Shown: one piece after another, positions 8,848 through 18,099 of the stretch
Numbering within the stretch: position 1 is the stretch's first letter
Layout: every line of letters begins with the position of its first letter
Assembly (NCBI GenBank): GCA_048213135.1
Contig: PS015010.1
Span: forward strand, 1,178,001-1,242,000
Length of the DNA: 64,000 nt
Origin: Reclinomonas americana ATCC 50394
Lineage: Eukaryota; Jakobida; Jakobea; Jakobida
Direction of reading: 5' to 3'
Made by a program: the position numbers and the translations under genes
Notes under the pieces: generated by a model
The model's database searches: none
Told to the model about the DNA's origin: nothing
The model's input: only the letters and a program-made list of their open reading frames with translations

Positions 8848-9264
8848 ATGAGCAACAGAACATTTACGATGATCAAGCCCGACGCTACTCAAAAAGGGCA
8901 TACAGGCGCCATTCTGAAGATGATCAATGAAGCGGGATTCCGTATTGTGGCTATGAAAATGACACACCTCAGCGCTGCCAAAGCCGGTGAATTCTATGCC
9001 GTTCACGCAGAACGTCCTTTCTATGGCGAACTGGTGGAATTTATGAGCCGTGGTCCTATTACCGCCGCTATCCTGGAAAAAGACAATGCCGTGGAAGATT
9101 TCCGTAAACTGATCGGCGCTACCAACCCGGCCAATGCCGAAGAAGGTACCATCCGTAAATTATATGCTGCTTCTGTGGGTGAGAACGCCGTTCATGGCAG
9201 CGACAGTGATGAAAACGCCCGTATTGAAGGCGACTTCTTTTTCAGCAAACTGGAACAATTCTAA
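8848..9264 (+). CDS. ndk: Nucleoside-diphosphate kinase
   Basis: Ndk transfers the gamma phosphate of ATP to nucleoside diphosphates, balancing NTP and dNTP pools in the cytosol. The 138-residue length is standard. Diagnostic segments are [13 protein letters not shown] at the start, [18 protein letters not shown] near residue 52, and the active-site histidine within [12 protein letters not shown] near residue 117. I chose the ATG at 8848, since the longer frame upstream adds no conserved sequence and the promoter box lies between. A strong terminator follows, so the gene is monocistronic. Confidence 0.97.
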   Translation: MSNRTFTMIKPDATQKGHTGAILKMINEAGFRIVAMKMTHLSAAKAGEFYAVHAERPFYGELVEFMSRGPITAAILEKDNAVEDFRKLIGATNPANAEEGTIRKLYAASVGENAVHGSDSDENARIEGDFFFSKLEQF

Positions 9265-9287
9265 ACGCAACTGCTCCAAAATAATAA

Positions 9288-9318
9288 GCCCCCCGGGAAA
9301 CCAGGGGGCATTTTTTTT
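9288..9318 (+). terminator. Rho-independent terminator after ndk
   Basis: Stem GCCCCC (9288-9293) pairs with GGGGGC (9304-9309), with an inner GG/CC, and is followed by A and eight T residues. It lies 23 bp past the ndk stop codon. Confidence 0.85.
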
Positions 9319-9478
9319 AAAATCCAAGCACAAACTGGAAAGGTAACGGCCCGGCGGAGTCAAATATTGTGTTTACCTGTTGCTTTCCATATACCGGAAC
9401 CAGGCTAAATAGTTAACTGCCTGTAATTCACCCGATTCGCTTTCCCGGCAGGTCCGTCTTTCTCTGCATTAAATACCC

Positions 9479-9486
9479 TAGATTTG
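9479..9486 (+). promoter_or_regulatory. -7 box for the arginase operon
   Basis: TAGATTTG fully matches TAnnTTTG and lies 31 bp upstream of the ATG at 9518. The -33 region has a run of T and C but no clear TTG. The rest of 9319-9478 shows no feature I can name. Confidence 0.5.
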
Positions 9487-9517
9487 TAAACGCCGGTACT
9501 GCCGGTCAAATTTGCAT

Positions 9518-10465
9518 ATGAAAAATATTAAAATAATTGAAGTGCCATCAGAGATCGGGGCAGGTACCCGTGGCGCCAGCCTGGGTGTGGATGCCATCAA
9601 AATAGCGGCGCTCGACTTCATGAGTAATTTCTTCGTCCATTTTCCTTCCGAAAAAATTGAAGTGGAAAATAAACTGCTCTTTGAACCGATACAATCGCCC
9701 TATGCCAAGCGTATACACGGATTGCTGACCATGTATGAACGAGTAAGCAAGGCGGTTTGCGATTCCCTGAAAGGACACTTTTTCCCGGTCCTCATCAGCG
9801 GCGATCACAGTACCGCCGGGGGCACCATTGCCGGGATCAAAATGGCCAAACCGAAAAGTAAACTGGGGGTGATCTGGATAGACGCCCATGCTGACCTTCA
9901 TACCCCCTACACCACCCCGTCGGGCAATATGCATGGCATGCCGCTGGCGGCTTCTATCGATGAAGACAATGAGGATTGTAAAGTACACGAGCTGGATGAA
10001 AAGACGTCCCGCCTGTGGACTGACCTGAAACAGATCGGTAAGATCCATCCCAAGGTTTTGCCGGAAGATATCGTATTCATCTCCCTGCGTGATTTTGAAA
10101 AGGAAGAAAAAGCCCTGATCGAAAAGCACGGCATCAAAGTAATACCCACCAGTGAAGTACGCCGCAACGGTGCCGAGAACGTGAGCCGTAAAGTGCTGCG
10201 CTACCTGAGCGACTGTACTGACATATATGTGAGCTTTGATGTGGACAGTCTCGATTCTTCCATATCCCGCGGCACCGGAACCCCGGTAAGCAATGGGCTG
10301 CGGGAAAGAGAAGCGGAAGACCTCATCAGTAAATTTATGCAAAACCGAAAAGTCTGCTGCTTCGAGATCACGGAAGTCAATCCAACGCTGGATAAGGAGA
10401 ACCTGATGGCAGAGATCGCCTTTAACATCCTGCAGCGAAGTGTGAACGTATTAATGATGAACTGA
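9518..10465 (+). CDS. Arginase/agmatinase/formiminoglutamase family ureohydrolase
   Basis: The ~315-residue protein has the binuclear manganese site of ureohydrolases: SGDHST near residue 92, WIDAHADLHTP near 121, and SFDVDSLDSS near 238, plus a late E in CCFEITEVNP. Arginases split arginine into ornithine and urea. The start at the internal ATG 9518 is preferred over the TTG two codons earlier. It is the first gene of an operon with a DUF1684 gene 1 bp downstream and a CtlX-type gene, which favours a role in arginine or citrulline breakdown. The exact substrate is not certain. Confidence 0.88.
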   Translation: MKNIKIIEVPSEIGAGTRGASLGVDAIKIAALDFMSNFFVHFPSEKIEVENKLLFEPIQSPYAKRIHGLLTMYERVSKAVCDSLKGHFFPVLISGDHSTAGGTIAGIKMAKPKSKLGVIWIDAHADLHTPYTTPSGNMHGMPLAASIDEDNEDCKVHELDEKTSRLWTDLKQIGKIHPKVLPEDIVFISLRDFEKEEKALIEKHGIKVIPTSEVRRNGAENVSRKVLRYLSDCTDIYVSFDVDSLDSSISRGTGTPVSNGLREREAEDLISKFMQNRKVCCFEITEVNPTLDKENLMAEIAFNILQRSVNVLMMN

Positions 10466-10466
10466 T

Positions 10467-11066
10467 ATGAAGAAATATGCCTTTCTTATTGTTCTGCTTT
10501 CTTTTGGCGCACTGCTGACCCGTGCCCAGAAAGGAGACGCGTATGCCAAAACATTGCTGGCTTACCAGAAGAATTATATCACTACCCATGAAGTGGTGAA
10601 AGAAGCCGACCGGAAATATTTTCGTTTCTATAAGCCTGATCCCCATTACCGTTTTGACTGCCGCGTGGAACTGTCCACCGATACCACTACGGTAAGTATG
10701 AAAACGTCGGCCAATACAACCAAGTACTTCAAACGTTATGGTCACATTGTTTTTAAAGTACACGATACCACCTGCCTGCTTATGCTGTATAAAAGCCTCG
10801 ATCCCAAAATGCCGGTGCAATACAAAGACCTGTTGTTCCTGCCTTTTATGGACCTGACGACCGGTGATGAGAGCTACGGCAGCGGAAGGTATATTGATTT
10901 GTATACGACAGAAATAAAAGACGGCTACCTGCCTGTGGATTTCAATAAAGCCTATAACCCTTACTGTGCCTATGCCACGGGCTTCCGATGCCCCGTGCCG
11001 CCGCGGGAGAATACCCTGCCCGTGGCCATCTTCGCCGGTGAGAAAAATTTTGCAAAACCCCACTGA
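10467..11066 (+). CDS. DUF1684 family exported protein
   Basis: The 199-residue protein has a cleavable signal peptide (KKYAFLIVLLSFGALLTRAQ). Family hallmarks appear late in the sequence: GSGRYIDLYTTE, VDFNKAYNPYCAY, a second cysteine in RCPVPPRENTLPV and the closing AGEKNF. DUF1684 proteins are widespread but have no established activity. The N-terminal ~60 residues are shorter and less conserved than the C-terminal domain. It begins 1 bp after the arginase stop, and its own stop overlaps the ATG of the next gene by one base, indicating translational coupling. Confidence 0.75.
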   Translation: MKKYAFLIVLLSFGALLTRAQKGDAYAKTLLAYQKNYITTHEVVKEADRKYFRFYKPDPHYRFDCRVELSTDTTTVSMKTSANTTKYFKRYGHIVFKVHDTTCLLMLYKSLDPKMPVQYKDLLFLPFMDLTTGDESYGSGRYIDLYTTEIKDGYLPVDFNKAYNPYCAYATGFRCPVPPRENTLPVAIFAGEKNFAKPH

Positions 11067-11989
11067 TGACAACCCAGTGTACCCACCAGTTGCTGATGAT
11101 TGAACCGGTCCGCTTCGGGTTCAATGAACAGACCGCAACAGACAACCGTTTCCAGAACAATACCGGCCACTCTTTACAGGAGCAGGCCCTTGCCGAATTC
11201 AACGGGTTAGTACAATTGCTGCGTGACAATAAAGTGGCCGTAATGGTCGTTGCCGATACGCCTGAACCCCATACCCCCGATTCCATCTTTCCCAATAACT
11301 GGATATCCTTTGATGCCGACGGCACCATCGTTCTTTATCCTATGTATGCTCCCAACCGGCGCCAGGAAAGCAAGCAACCTGTGCTGGACCAGTTGAACCG
11401 GGCATTCCAGGTCAGCCGCACGATTGATCTCAGGCATTTTACCATGGAGGATCTTTTCCTGGAGGGAACCGGCAGTATGGTGCTCGACCGCGTTAACCGC
11501 CTGGCCTATGCCTGCATTTCCGGGCGTACATCAGAAACGTTGCTGAATGAGTTTTGCCGCATCATGGATTACCGGCCTGTTGTTTTTCACGCGACAGATG
11601 CTGCCGGCATTGATATCTATCATACGAACGTGATGCTTTGCGTAGGGGAACAATTTGCTGTTATTTGTCTTGATGCTATTACAGATGAAGATGAAAAACA
11701 AAGGGTACTGGAAAGTTTTGCGTCAACCGGTAAGATGGTAATTCCCATCAGCCGGGAGCAGATGAATGCTTTTGCGGGTAATATGCTGCAGGTGGCCACT
11801 ATGGAGGAAGAACTGCTCCTGGTGATGTCGTCACAGGCTTACCGGGCGCTGGATGACGATCAAAAGACCTTGCTGGAAAGCTGTAACCGCATCGTGCATA
11901 CTCCGCTGGAAACCATTGAAAGCGCTGGTGGCGGAAGCGCCCGCTGTATGCTGGCGGAAGTGTTCCTGCCCATAGCTTACGCTACTTAA
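11066..11989 (+). CDS. ctlX: Arginine deiminase-like hydrolase, CtlX family
   Basis: The 307-residue protein belongs to the guanidino-group modifying (amidinotransferase) fold. Visible catalytic features are SIFPNNWISFD near residue 75, EGTGSMVLDR near 132, the histidine segment IYHTNVMLCVG near 185, and the nucleophilic cysteine in GGGSARCMLAEVF near 295. CtlX proteins are annotated as citrulline utilisation hydrolases, giving ornithine. Its coupling to an arginase-family gene suggests both converge on ornithine. Assignment to CtlX rather than a dimethylarginase or deiminase is by overall pattern. Confidence 0.8.
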   Translation: MTTQCTHQLLMIEPVRFGFNEQTATDNRFQNNTGHSLQEQALAEFNGLVQLLRDNKVAVMVVADTPEPHTPDSIFPNNWISFDADGTIVLYPMYAPNRRQESKQPVLDQLNRAFQVSRTIDLRHFTMEDLFLEGTGSMVLDRVNRLAYACISGRTSETLLNEFCRIMDYRPVVFHATDAAGIDIYHTNVMLCVGEQFAVICLDAITDEDEKQRVLESFASTGKMVIPISREQMNAFAGNMLQVATMEEELLLVMSSQAYRALDDDQKTLLESCNRIVHTPLETIESAGGGSARCMLAEVFLPIAYAT

Positions 11990-12010
11990 CTTAAAAGGAG
12001 TAACTACAAA

Positions 12011-12036
12011 AAAATATCCCGCAAAGAATTGCGGGA
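12011..12036 (-). terminator. Terminator of the TPR gene
   Basis: On the minus strand an 8-bp stem TCCCGCAA/TTGCGGGA (plus-strand 12017-12036) is followed by ATA and a run of T residues. It is positioned after the minus-strand TPR gene and also lies 28 bp beyond the stop of ctlX, so it may serve both. Confidence 0.7.
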
Positions 12037-12078
12037 CCTGTAATCAATCGTAGTTATATGAAACTTTCTTTAGTCAAT

Positions 12079-13101
12079 TTATAAGCCTACCGACATCATC
12101 TCCTGCTTGCGGCGAAGGTTCGATAAGGAAGGATCCAGTTCAATAGCCCTGTCGCACATTTGCTGACCTTTCTCTTTTTGTCCCTTCTTCTGGAAACACA
12201 GCCCGGCCTGGTATAAGGCTTTACCATCCTTCGCGTCCATTTCCAGCAGGCGCTGGCAATAGTCCAGTGAACGGTCGTACATTTTAACATCATAAAAGCC
12301 CTGCGCCATATCCCTCAATATCTCTTTATTGTTTGGTTTTTTGGCGAGCACTTCACCCAGTACCTGTTCACCTTTTTCTGTATTGCCGCTGTAGAAATAT
12401 GCGAAACCGAGGTTTTCCTTAAAGTCGTTGGTTTGGGTGTAGCCGTTTTCAGCGGCTTTATTGAAGCAGGTTACCGCTCCTTTGAAATTACCGGCATTGA
12501 AATACAGCAAGCCCAGTTCGCAGGCCCAGTTGGCCTTGGCCGGATCGAGATCAACCGCTTTCTGGTACCAGGTAATGGATGCTTTCTCCTGCTCCAGCTC
12601 CATGTAGGTTTTGCCGAGCATATAATGCGCCAGGGCGTCTTTGGGGTCTTTCTTTACCACGCTCAGCAATACTTTTTCCGCGTTGCCGTAATCTTCCAGC
12701 TGAAAATACGACATACCAATGATGCGTTCATTTCCTTCGCAGGTCATACATTTTTTCGCAAAATCGATGGCCTTCTGGAATTGACGGTAGCTGTAGTAAA
12801 GGTTAACCAGCTCTTTTATGGCTGTGGGATTGGTTGGGTCCAGTTCATTGACTTTCGCAAAGTTATTGCGGGCAATGTCTGTCTTCCGCATTTCCAGGTT
12901 CACCAATCCGTTCTCGAGGTAGGCCTGGGTAAAGGAAGGGTTGAAAGTCACGGCTTTATCAAAATGCCGGGAAGCCAGCAAAAATCGCCGGGCTGTCTTT
13001 TCTTCCAAACCTTTCTGGTAATAAATTTCGGAACTGTCCTGGAATGCAGCGGATGCAGACAGGCTCAAGGATATAAGGATAACCGTAGTAAGGCTTTTCA
13101 T
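12079..13101 (-). CDS. Exported tetratricopeptide repeat protein
   Basis: The 340-residue protein has a signal peptide (TTVILISLSLSASAAF) and is then almost entirely TPR units of about 34 residues. I count roughly eight, with recognisable A/G-Y/F-x(7)-A-P patterns, for example ALAHYMLGKTYMELEQ and ANWACELGLLYFNAGNF. One unit carries two cysteines (KKCMTCEGNERI). TPR scaffolds mediate protein contacts in the periplasm; no partner is evident here. It is transcribed alone from its own promoter box at 13128-13135. Confidence 0.8.
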   Translation of the reverse strand: MKSLTTVILISLSLSASAAFQDSSEIYYQKGLEEKTARRFLLASRHFDKAVTFNPSFTQAYLENGLVNLEMRKTDIARNNFAKVNELDPTNPTAIKELVNLYYSYRQFQKAIDFAKKCMTCEGNERIIGMSYFQLEDYGNAEKVLLSVVKKDPKDALAHYMLGKTYMELEQEKASITWYQKAVDLDPAKANWACELGLLYFNAGNFKGAVTCFNKAAENGYTQTNDFKENLGFAYFYSGNTEKGEQVLGEVLAKKPNNKEILRDMAQGFYDVKMYDRSLDYCQRLLEMDAKDGKALYQAGLCFQKKGQKEKGQQMCDRAIELDPSLSNLRRKQEMMSVGL

Positions 13102-13127
13102 ACTGTGGATTGAGGCAAATTTCAGAC

Positions 13128-13135
13128 CAAAATTA
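13128..13135 (-). promoter_or_regulatory. -7 box for the TPR gene
   Basis: On the minus strand this reads TAATTTTG, matching TAnnTTTG, 26 bp upstream of the TPR start codon. It overlaps the stop codon of glgB, so the TPR gene can be expressed independently of glgB. Confidence 0.5.
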
Positions 13136-15145
13136 TCGAAATACTATAGCAGCTAACGCAGGAAGATGAATTTTTATTTCATAGACCCGGTTCTTTTTAT
13201 CAACAAGTTTGGCCACGGGAGAAGGATTGTACACCTTCCCGGCACCCCAATACCGGGTACTGTCGCTGTTGAATATTTCTTTCCACACGGATTTGCCGGT
13301 CACCCTTATCGTCCAGTCGCGTCGTACAACAGGTGTTAAATTCAAGATAACCAGTACATTATCTTTCTTTTTCTTTCCTTTCCGCATATAAGCCACTACC
13401 GATTCCTGGCGGTGGTCCAGGTCGACCCACTCAAAGCCGGCCGGGTCAAACTGGAGTTCGTACAGGGCGGGTTCACCCCGGTAAAGCGCATTCAGGTCAC
13501 GGATACACTGCTGCATCTGCGAATGACAGTCAAACTGCAGGAGTTCCCAGGACAGCTCGGTTTTATAGTTCCACTCGGTTGTTTGGCCGAATTCATTACC
13601 CATAAAAAGCAGTTTAGCCCCGGGATGGGTAAACATATAAGCATACAGGAGACGCAGGTTGGCAAATTTCTGCCATTCATCGCCGGGCATCTTGTACAGC
13701 ATGGGGCTCTTGCCGTGCACCACTTCATCATGACTGAGCGGCAGCATAAAGTTCTCATCATAGAAATACATCATGCTGAAGGAGAAATCATCCTGGTGAA
13801 ACTGGCGCATGATGGGATCTGTTTTGAAATAATCCAGCGTGTCGTTCATCCAGCCCATCATCCATTTCATACCAAAGCCCAGCCCGTCCTCTGTGGTGGG
13901 TTTGGATATCTTCGGCCAGTCCGTGGCTTCTTCGGCAATGGTTTGTATATCCGGGAAATCGCGGTACAGCGTTTCGTTCAGGTCTTTTACAAATGCGATG
14001 GCTTCCAGGTTACCGTTGCCGCCAAATTCATTGGGCTTCCACTGCCCTTCTTTCCTGGAATAATCAAGCCGGAGAATGGAGCTTACGGCGTCTACCCTGA
14101 TGCCGTCGATATGAAATACATCAAACCAGTAGCGGGCGCTGCTGATGAGGAAGGACTTCACCTCTCCTCTTTTGTAATTGAAGATGTAACTGTCCCAGTC
14201 GGGATGATAGCCTTTGGTCATGTCTGCATATTCGTAGGTATGCGTACCGTCGAACATGAACAGCCCGTGGGCGTCGTTGGGAAAATGAGAAGGCACCCAG
14301 TCCAGGATTACGCCTATGCCTTCATGATGAAAAGCATTGATGAGTGTCGCGAAATCTTCGGGTACACCAAACCGTGAGGTTGGCGCGAAATAGCCTGTGC
14401 CCTGGTAGCCCCAGCTGCCGTCGAAAGGGAATTCCATAATGGGCATGATCTCCACATGGGTAAACCCCATCTCCTTTACATAGGGTACCAGCCTTTCGGC
14501 GATCTGCAGGTAACTGTTAAAACTCTCTTCATCTGTTTTTACGGGCCGCTGCCAGCTGCCCAGGTGAACTTCGTATACGCTATAGGGTGAGTGAAGACTG
14601 TTGTGCTGTTTACGGGTGCGCAGCCATTCTTCGTCTGACCAGGAGGGTTTCACATCACGGGTAATGGAAGAAGTGCCGGGGCGCAGTTCAGCGTAACGGG
14701 CAAAGGGATCGGCCTTGAACAGTTCGGCGCCTTTATAACCTTTGATGTAATATTTGTAAGCGGTGCCTTCGGTAATACCAGGGATAAAACCTTCCCAGAT
14801 ACCGGAATTGTCCTGCCGTACATAAAGCGGGTGCAACTGTTTTTTCCAGCCATTGAACTCTCCTACTATAGCCACCTGTGTGGCGTTGGGGGCCCATACG
14901 GCAAAATAGAACCCGTCTTTTTCGAGTATGCTTCGCCGGTGGTTCCCGAATTTGGTGTAAGCGTTGTAAAGTGTACCCTGCTGGAAATTCCGGACATCCT
15001 CATCAGTAAAAAGCGAGTAATGCCATACAGAGCGGGTCGTATCAATGAAATGCGTTTCCTCGTAGCGTGGAGAACGGCTTTCCGGCAGCGTTGCCGGCTG
15101 CTGCGGGGTCTTTGTTTTTACCGGTTGTCGCTTGGAAACTGCCAT
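13133..15145 (-). CDS. glgB: 1,4-alpha-glucan branching enzyme
   Basis: GlgB cuts alpha-1,4 glucan chains and re-attaches them by alpha-1,6 bonds during glycogen synthesis. The 670-residue protein has a low-complexity, proline-rich head (1-40), a CBM48-like domain (about 70-170, with FAVWAPNATQVAIVGEFNGW) and a GH13 barrel. Catalytic segments are HIDGIRVDAVSS (nucleophile), IAEEATDWP (acid/base) and LSHDEVVHGK (transition-state stabiliser). A C-terminal beta domain ends the chain. It is near glgC-glgA but separated from them by two unrelated genes on the other strand. Confidence 0.95.
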   Translation of the reverse strand: MAVSKRQPVKTKTPQQPATLPESRSPRYEETHFIDTTRSVWHYSLFTDEDVRNFQQGTLYNAYTKFGNHRRSILEKDGFYFAVWAPNATQVAIVGEFNGWKKQLHPLYVRQDNSGIWEGFIPGITEGTAYKYYIKGYKGAELFKADPFARYAELRPGTSSITRDVKPSWSDEEWLRTRKQHNSLHSPYSVYEVHLGSWQRPVKTDEESFNSYLQIAERLVPYVKEMGFTHVEIMPIMEFPFDGSWGYQGTGYFAPTSRFGVPEDFATLINAFHHEGIGVILDWVPSHFPNDAHGLFMFDGTHTYEYADMTKGYHPDWDSYIFNYKRGEVKSFLISSARYWFDVFHIDGIRVDAVSSILRLDYSRKEGQWKPNEFGGNGNLEAIAFVKDLNETLYRDFPDIQTIAEEATDWPKISKPTTEDGLGFGMKWMMGWMNDTLDYFKTDPIMRQFHQDDFSFSMMYFYDENFMLPLSHDEVVHGKSPMLYKMPGDEWQKFANLRLLYAYMFTHPGAKLLFMGNEFGQTTEWNYKTELSWELLQFDCHSQMQQCIRDLNALYRGEPALYELQFDPAGFEWVDLDHRQESVVAYMRKGKKKKDNVLVILNLTPVVRRDWTIRVTGKSVWKEIFNSDSTRYWGAGKVYNPSPVAKLVDKKNRVYEIKIHLPALAAIVFR

Positions 15146-15297
15146 TTAAAGAATCTGTCTGCTTGGTTCTGAAATAAAATCCCAGTTTTGTTTTAACGTA
15201 AATTTAAGAATACTGTTTTAGTAAATGAACAATTAAATACGCACCTTTAACTAATTATTTAGTTTAAACACTCAATACAACCTAACAGTCAGAAAGT

Positions 15298-18069
15298 ATG
15301 GCCAAACTAACTACCCTGTTAGCTGCATTGCTGCTTACCTGCGCATGCGGCTACGCTCAAACTTCCAAGGTTTCGGGTACCTTGTCAGACACCACGCAAA
15401 AGAAGCCGGTCCACAATGCCGTTGTAATGCTGCTCACGCCGAAAGATTCGGTGCTGTACCGTTTTACACGTACAGATGTGAAAGGCGACTACCATTTCGA
15501 CAACGTGAAAGATGGTGATTATATTCAGATGATCACCCATCCTTATTTCGCCGATGTGATCGATAACGTGGTCATCAAAGGGCCGGATATGGTGATACCA
15601 CCGGTAGCGGCCACTTCCAAAAGCAAACTGATGCAGGAAGTGATCGTGAAAAGCGGTAACCCCATCCGTATCAAAGGTGACACTACCATTTATACCGCCG
15701 ACAGCTTTAAAGTAAGCGCCAACGCCAACGTGGAAGAACTGCTGAAAAAACTGCCGGGTATACAGGTAGATAAAAACGGTACCATTAAGGCGATGGGACA
15801 AACAGTTGAAAAAGTACTCGTTGACGGTGAAGAATTTTTCGGCGACGATCCTGGTATGGCAGTAAAGAACCTGCGTGCCGATGCCGTGAAAGAAGTACAG
15901 GTATTTGATAAGAAAAGCGACCAGGCCGAATTTACCGGCATTGATGATGGCAATACCAAGAAGACTATCAACCTTAAAATGAAAGAGGACCGGAAGAAAG
16001 GCTACTTTGGAAAAGTAGACGTGTCGGGCGGTTTGCGCCAGGACATTGATCACCGGTACAACAACAACCTCATGTTCAGTTCCTTTAAGGGCAAGCGTAA
16101 GATCAGCGCTTTTCTCCTGAATGGTAATACCGGCCAGGATGGACTGAGCTGGCAGGACAGTGAAAAATTCGGTGGTGAAAATGAGAACTTCAGCATGTCG
16201 ATGGATGATAACGGCGAGGTGAATTATACCTGGACAGGCGGCTCTTCCGACGATGAACCTTATGTGAACACAGAGAACGGTTTTATCCGCAATGTCAATG
16301 CCGGCGTGCAGTACAGCAACAAATGGAATGACAAGCACACGCTGAACTTTACGCCGAAATACAACAGCCAGATCTATACCAACGAAATGGAAAGGTATGC
16401 ACGTACACAGATCAGTAAAGACTCTATGCTGATCGAGAATGCACATACCACGACGAATGTAAACAGGAATAACATCAAGACTAACCTGGTGTGGGATTAC
16501 AAGATTGACAGTATGAACAGTTTCAAACTGACGGCAAGGGCTAATTTTTATCATACAGAAAGTGAAGAATTACAGAACGGCAATACCACTGGTGAATCGG
16601 GCAACTTTAAAAACTCGAGTAACAGGAACCTGCAGACGGAAACAGACAAACAGTCTTTTGCCGCCAACCTGCTGTTCAAACATAAATTCAAAAAAGCCAG
16701 GAGGACCATTTCCTGGAGCAATGACTGGAACCTGCTGACCAGCAAAGGCGATAACTTCCTGCGTTCTTATAATGAAGACCTGTTGAAGGTGGAACAACTT
16801 AATCAGTACAAAGACAATGATAAGTCAACGCAAAGGATCACTTCGAGACTGGTGTATACAGAACCATTCGGTATGAAGTACTCTATGGAACTGGCATACG
16901 AACTGGGTTACACGAATGGTAAAAACAACCAGGTTACCTATAACTACAATCCCATTTCACAGAAATATGATGAGGTGGTGGATACGCTGACCAACGATTT
17001 TACTTCGAATATCATCGTGAACAAACCTTCTCTCCGCTTCAACTACGCCGGTAAAAAACTGAAGTATAACTTTGGGGCGGGCTTTGGATTCACTCATTTT
17101 GATCTTGCAGACAATTCCTTCAACAAGGACTATATCCGCAATTTCACCAACTTCTTTCCTTCCGCTACGCTGAACTATAATTACAAAAGCCAGGCTAACC
17201 TGCGTTTCAATTACAACGGTTACACACAACAGCCCAGCATCAACCAGTTGCAGCCGCTGAGGAATAACAACAACTATTTTAACCAGTATATTGGTAACCC
17301 TGACCTGAAACCGTCGTTCACCAACTCCTTCAACCTGAGTCATAACAGCTACAACTTTATCGCCGACAGGTGGATGTACCAGTCGCTTAACGTAAGGTTC
17401 ACCAGCAACTCCATCAACAACAACCGTGTGTACGATGACGTTACGGGTAAAACCACCACACAACCGATCAATACCAACGGTAATATGTCAATCGGCTTAT
17501 GGTCGGGTCTGGGTTTCAAAGCCAAGAAAATTAATACCCGCTTCAACATCAGCCCGCATGTGAACTACAACAAAAGCACTGATGTGATCAACAACCAGGT
17601 TACCTATTCAAAAACACTGGGCGCCGGTTTGGGTTTTTATGCTTCCAAGTCGAAGGATAAAAAATATGACGTGAGCATCAGCAATGACTTCAATTACAAC
17701 AGCAATACCAACACGCAGCGCAACACAAAGAACCATTACAACATCAACAATTTGTCGGCTGATGTTACCGTGTATTTCTTCAAGACCTTCTCCATCAACA
17801 CGGATTATAACTTCTATTCCCGTGGCCGCCTCACACCAACAGACAAGGTGCTGAACAACCACATCTGGAATGCCAGGGTACAGAAGACCTTTAAAAAGGA
17901 CGAGTTCACGGTTTATTTCAAAATGCGTGATATCCTGAACCAGAACATTGGTATCGACAGGAACTTCAGCAGCACCAGCTATACTGAAACTACCAACGAC
18001 AGGCTGAAACGCTACTGGCTGCTGGGTTTTGCCTGGAACTTTAAAAATGGAGGCGCTAAAGCCAAATAA
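15298..18069 (+). CDS. TonB receptor-like outer membrane beta-barrel protein
   Basis: The 923-residue protein has a signal peptide ending in GYAQ, a carboxypeptidase-regulatory-like beta domain (about 25-110), a plug-like domain (about 120-230, with ELLKKLPGIQVDKNGTI and KVLVDGEEFFGDDP) and a long asparagine- and tyrosine-rich barrel to the C-terminus. This is the CarboxypepD_reg/outer-membrane beta-barrel family common in Bacteroidota. The substrate is unknown. I see no obvious TonB box. The GLPGLI gene follows 30 bp later, a pairing commonly found in the phylum. Confidence 0.85.
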   Translation: MAKLTTLLAALLLTCACGYAQTSKVSGTLSDTTQKKPVHNAVVMLLTPKDSVLYRFTRTDVKGDYHFDNVKDGDYIQMITHPYFADVIDNVVIKGPDMVIPPVAATSKSKLMQEVIVKSGNPIRIKGDTTIYTADSFKVSANANVEELLKKLPGIQVDKNGTIKAMGQTVEKVLVDGEEFFGDDPGMAVKNLRADAVKEVQVFDKKSDQAEFTGIDDGNTKKTINLKMKEDRKKGYFGKVDVSGGLRQDIDHRYNNNLMFSSFKGKRKISAFLLNGNTGQDGLSWQDSEKFGGENENFSMSMDDNGEVNYTWTGGSSDDEPYVNTENGFIRNVNAGVQYSNKWNDKHTLNFTPKYNSQIYTNEMERYARTQISKDSMLIENAHTTTNVNRNNIKTNLVWDYKIDSMNSFKLTARANFYHTESEELQNGNTTGESGNFKNSSNRNLQTETDKQSFAANLLFKHKFKKARRTISWSNDWNLLTSKGDNFLRSYNEDLLKVEQLNQYKDNDKSTQRITSRLVYTEPFGMKYSMELAYELGYTNGKNNQVTYNYNPISQKYDEVVDTLTNDFTSNIIVNKPSLRFNYAGKKLKYNFGAGFGFTHFDLADNSFNKDYIRNFTNFFPSATLNYNYKSQANLRFNYNGYTQQPSINQLQPLRNNNNYFNQYIGNPDLKPSFTNSFNLSHNSYNFIADRWMYQSLNVRFTSNSINNNRVYDDVTGKTTTQPINTNGNMSIGLWSGLGFKAKKINTRFNISPHVNYNKSTDVINNQVTYSKTLGAGLGFYASKSKDKKYDVSISNDFNYNSNTNTQRNTKNHYNINNLSADVTVYFFKTFSINTDYNFYSRGRLTPTDKVLNNHIWNARVQKTFKKDEFTVYFKMRDILNQNIGIDRNFSSTSYTETTNDRLKRYWLLGFAWNFKNGGAKAK

Positions 18070-18099
18070 CAACAGTTGTGAACATTTAAAACAAACGAC

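Noticed and set aside
13412-14377. 321-codon plus-strand frame inside glgB
   Set aside because: It is antisense to conserved glgB motifs with no independent homology signal.
15385-16554. 389-codon minus-strand open frame inside the outer-membrane barrel gene
   Set aside because: It is a shadow of an asparagine/aspartate-rich coding frame; the translation is rich in H, V and F without motifs.
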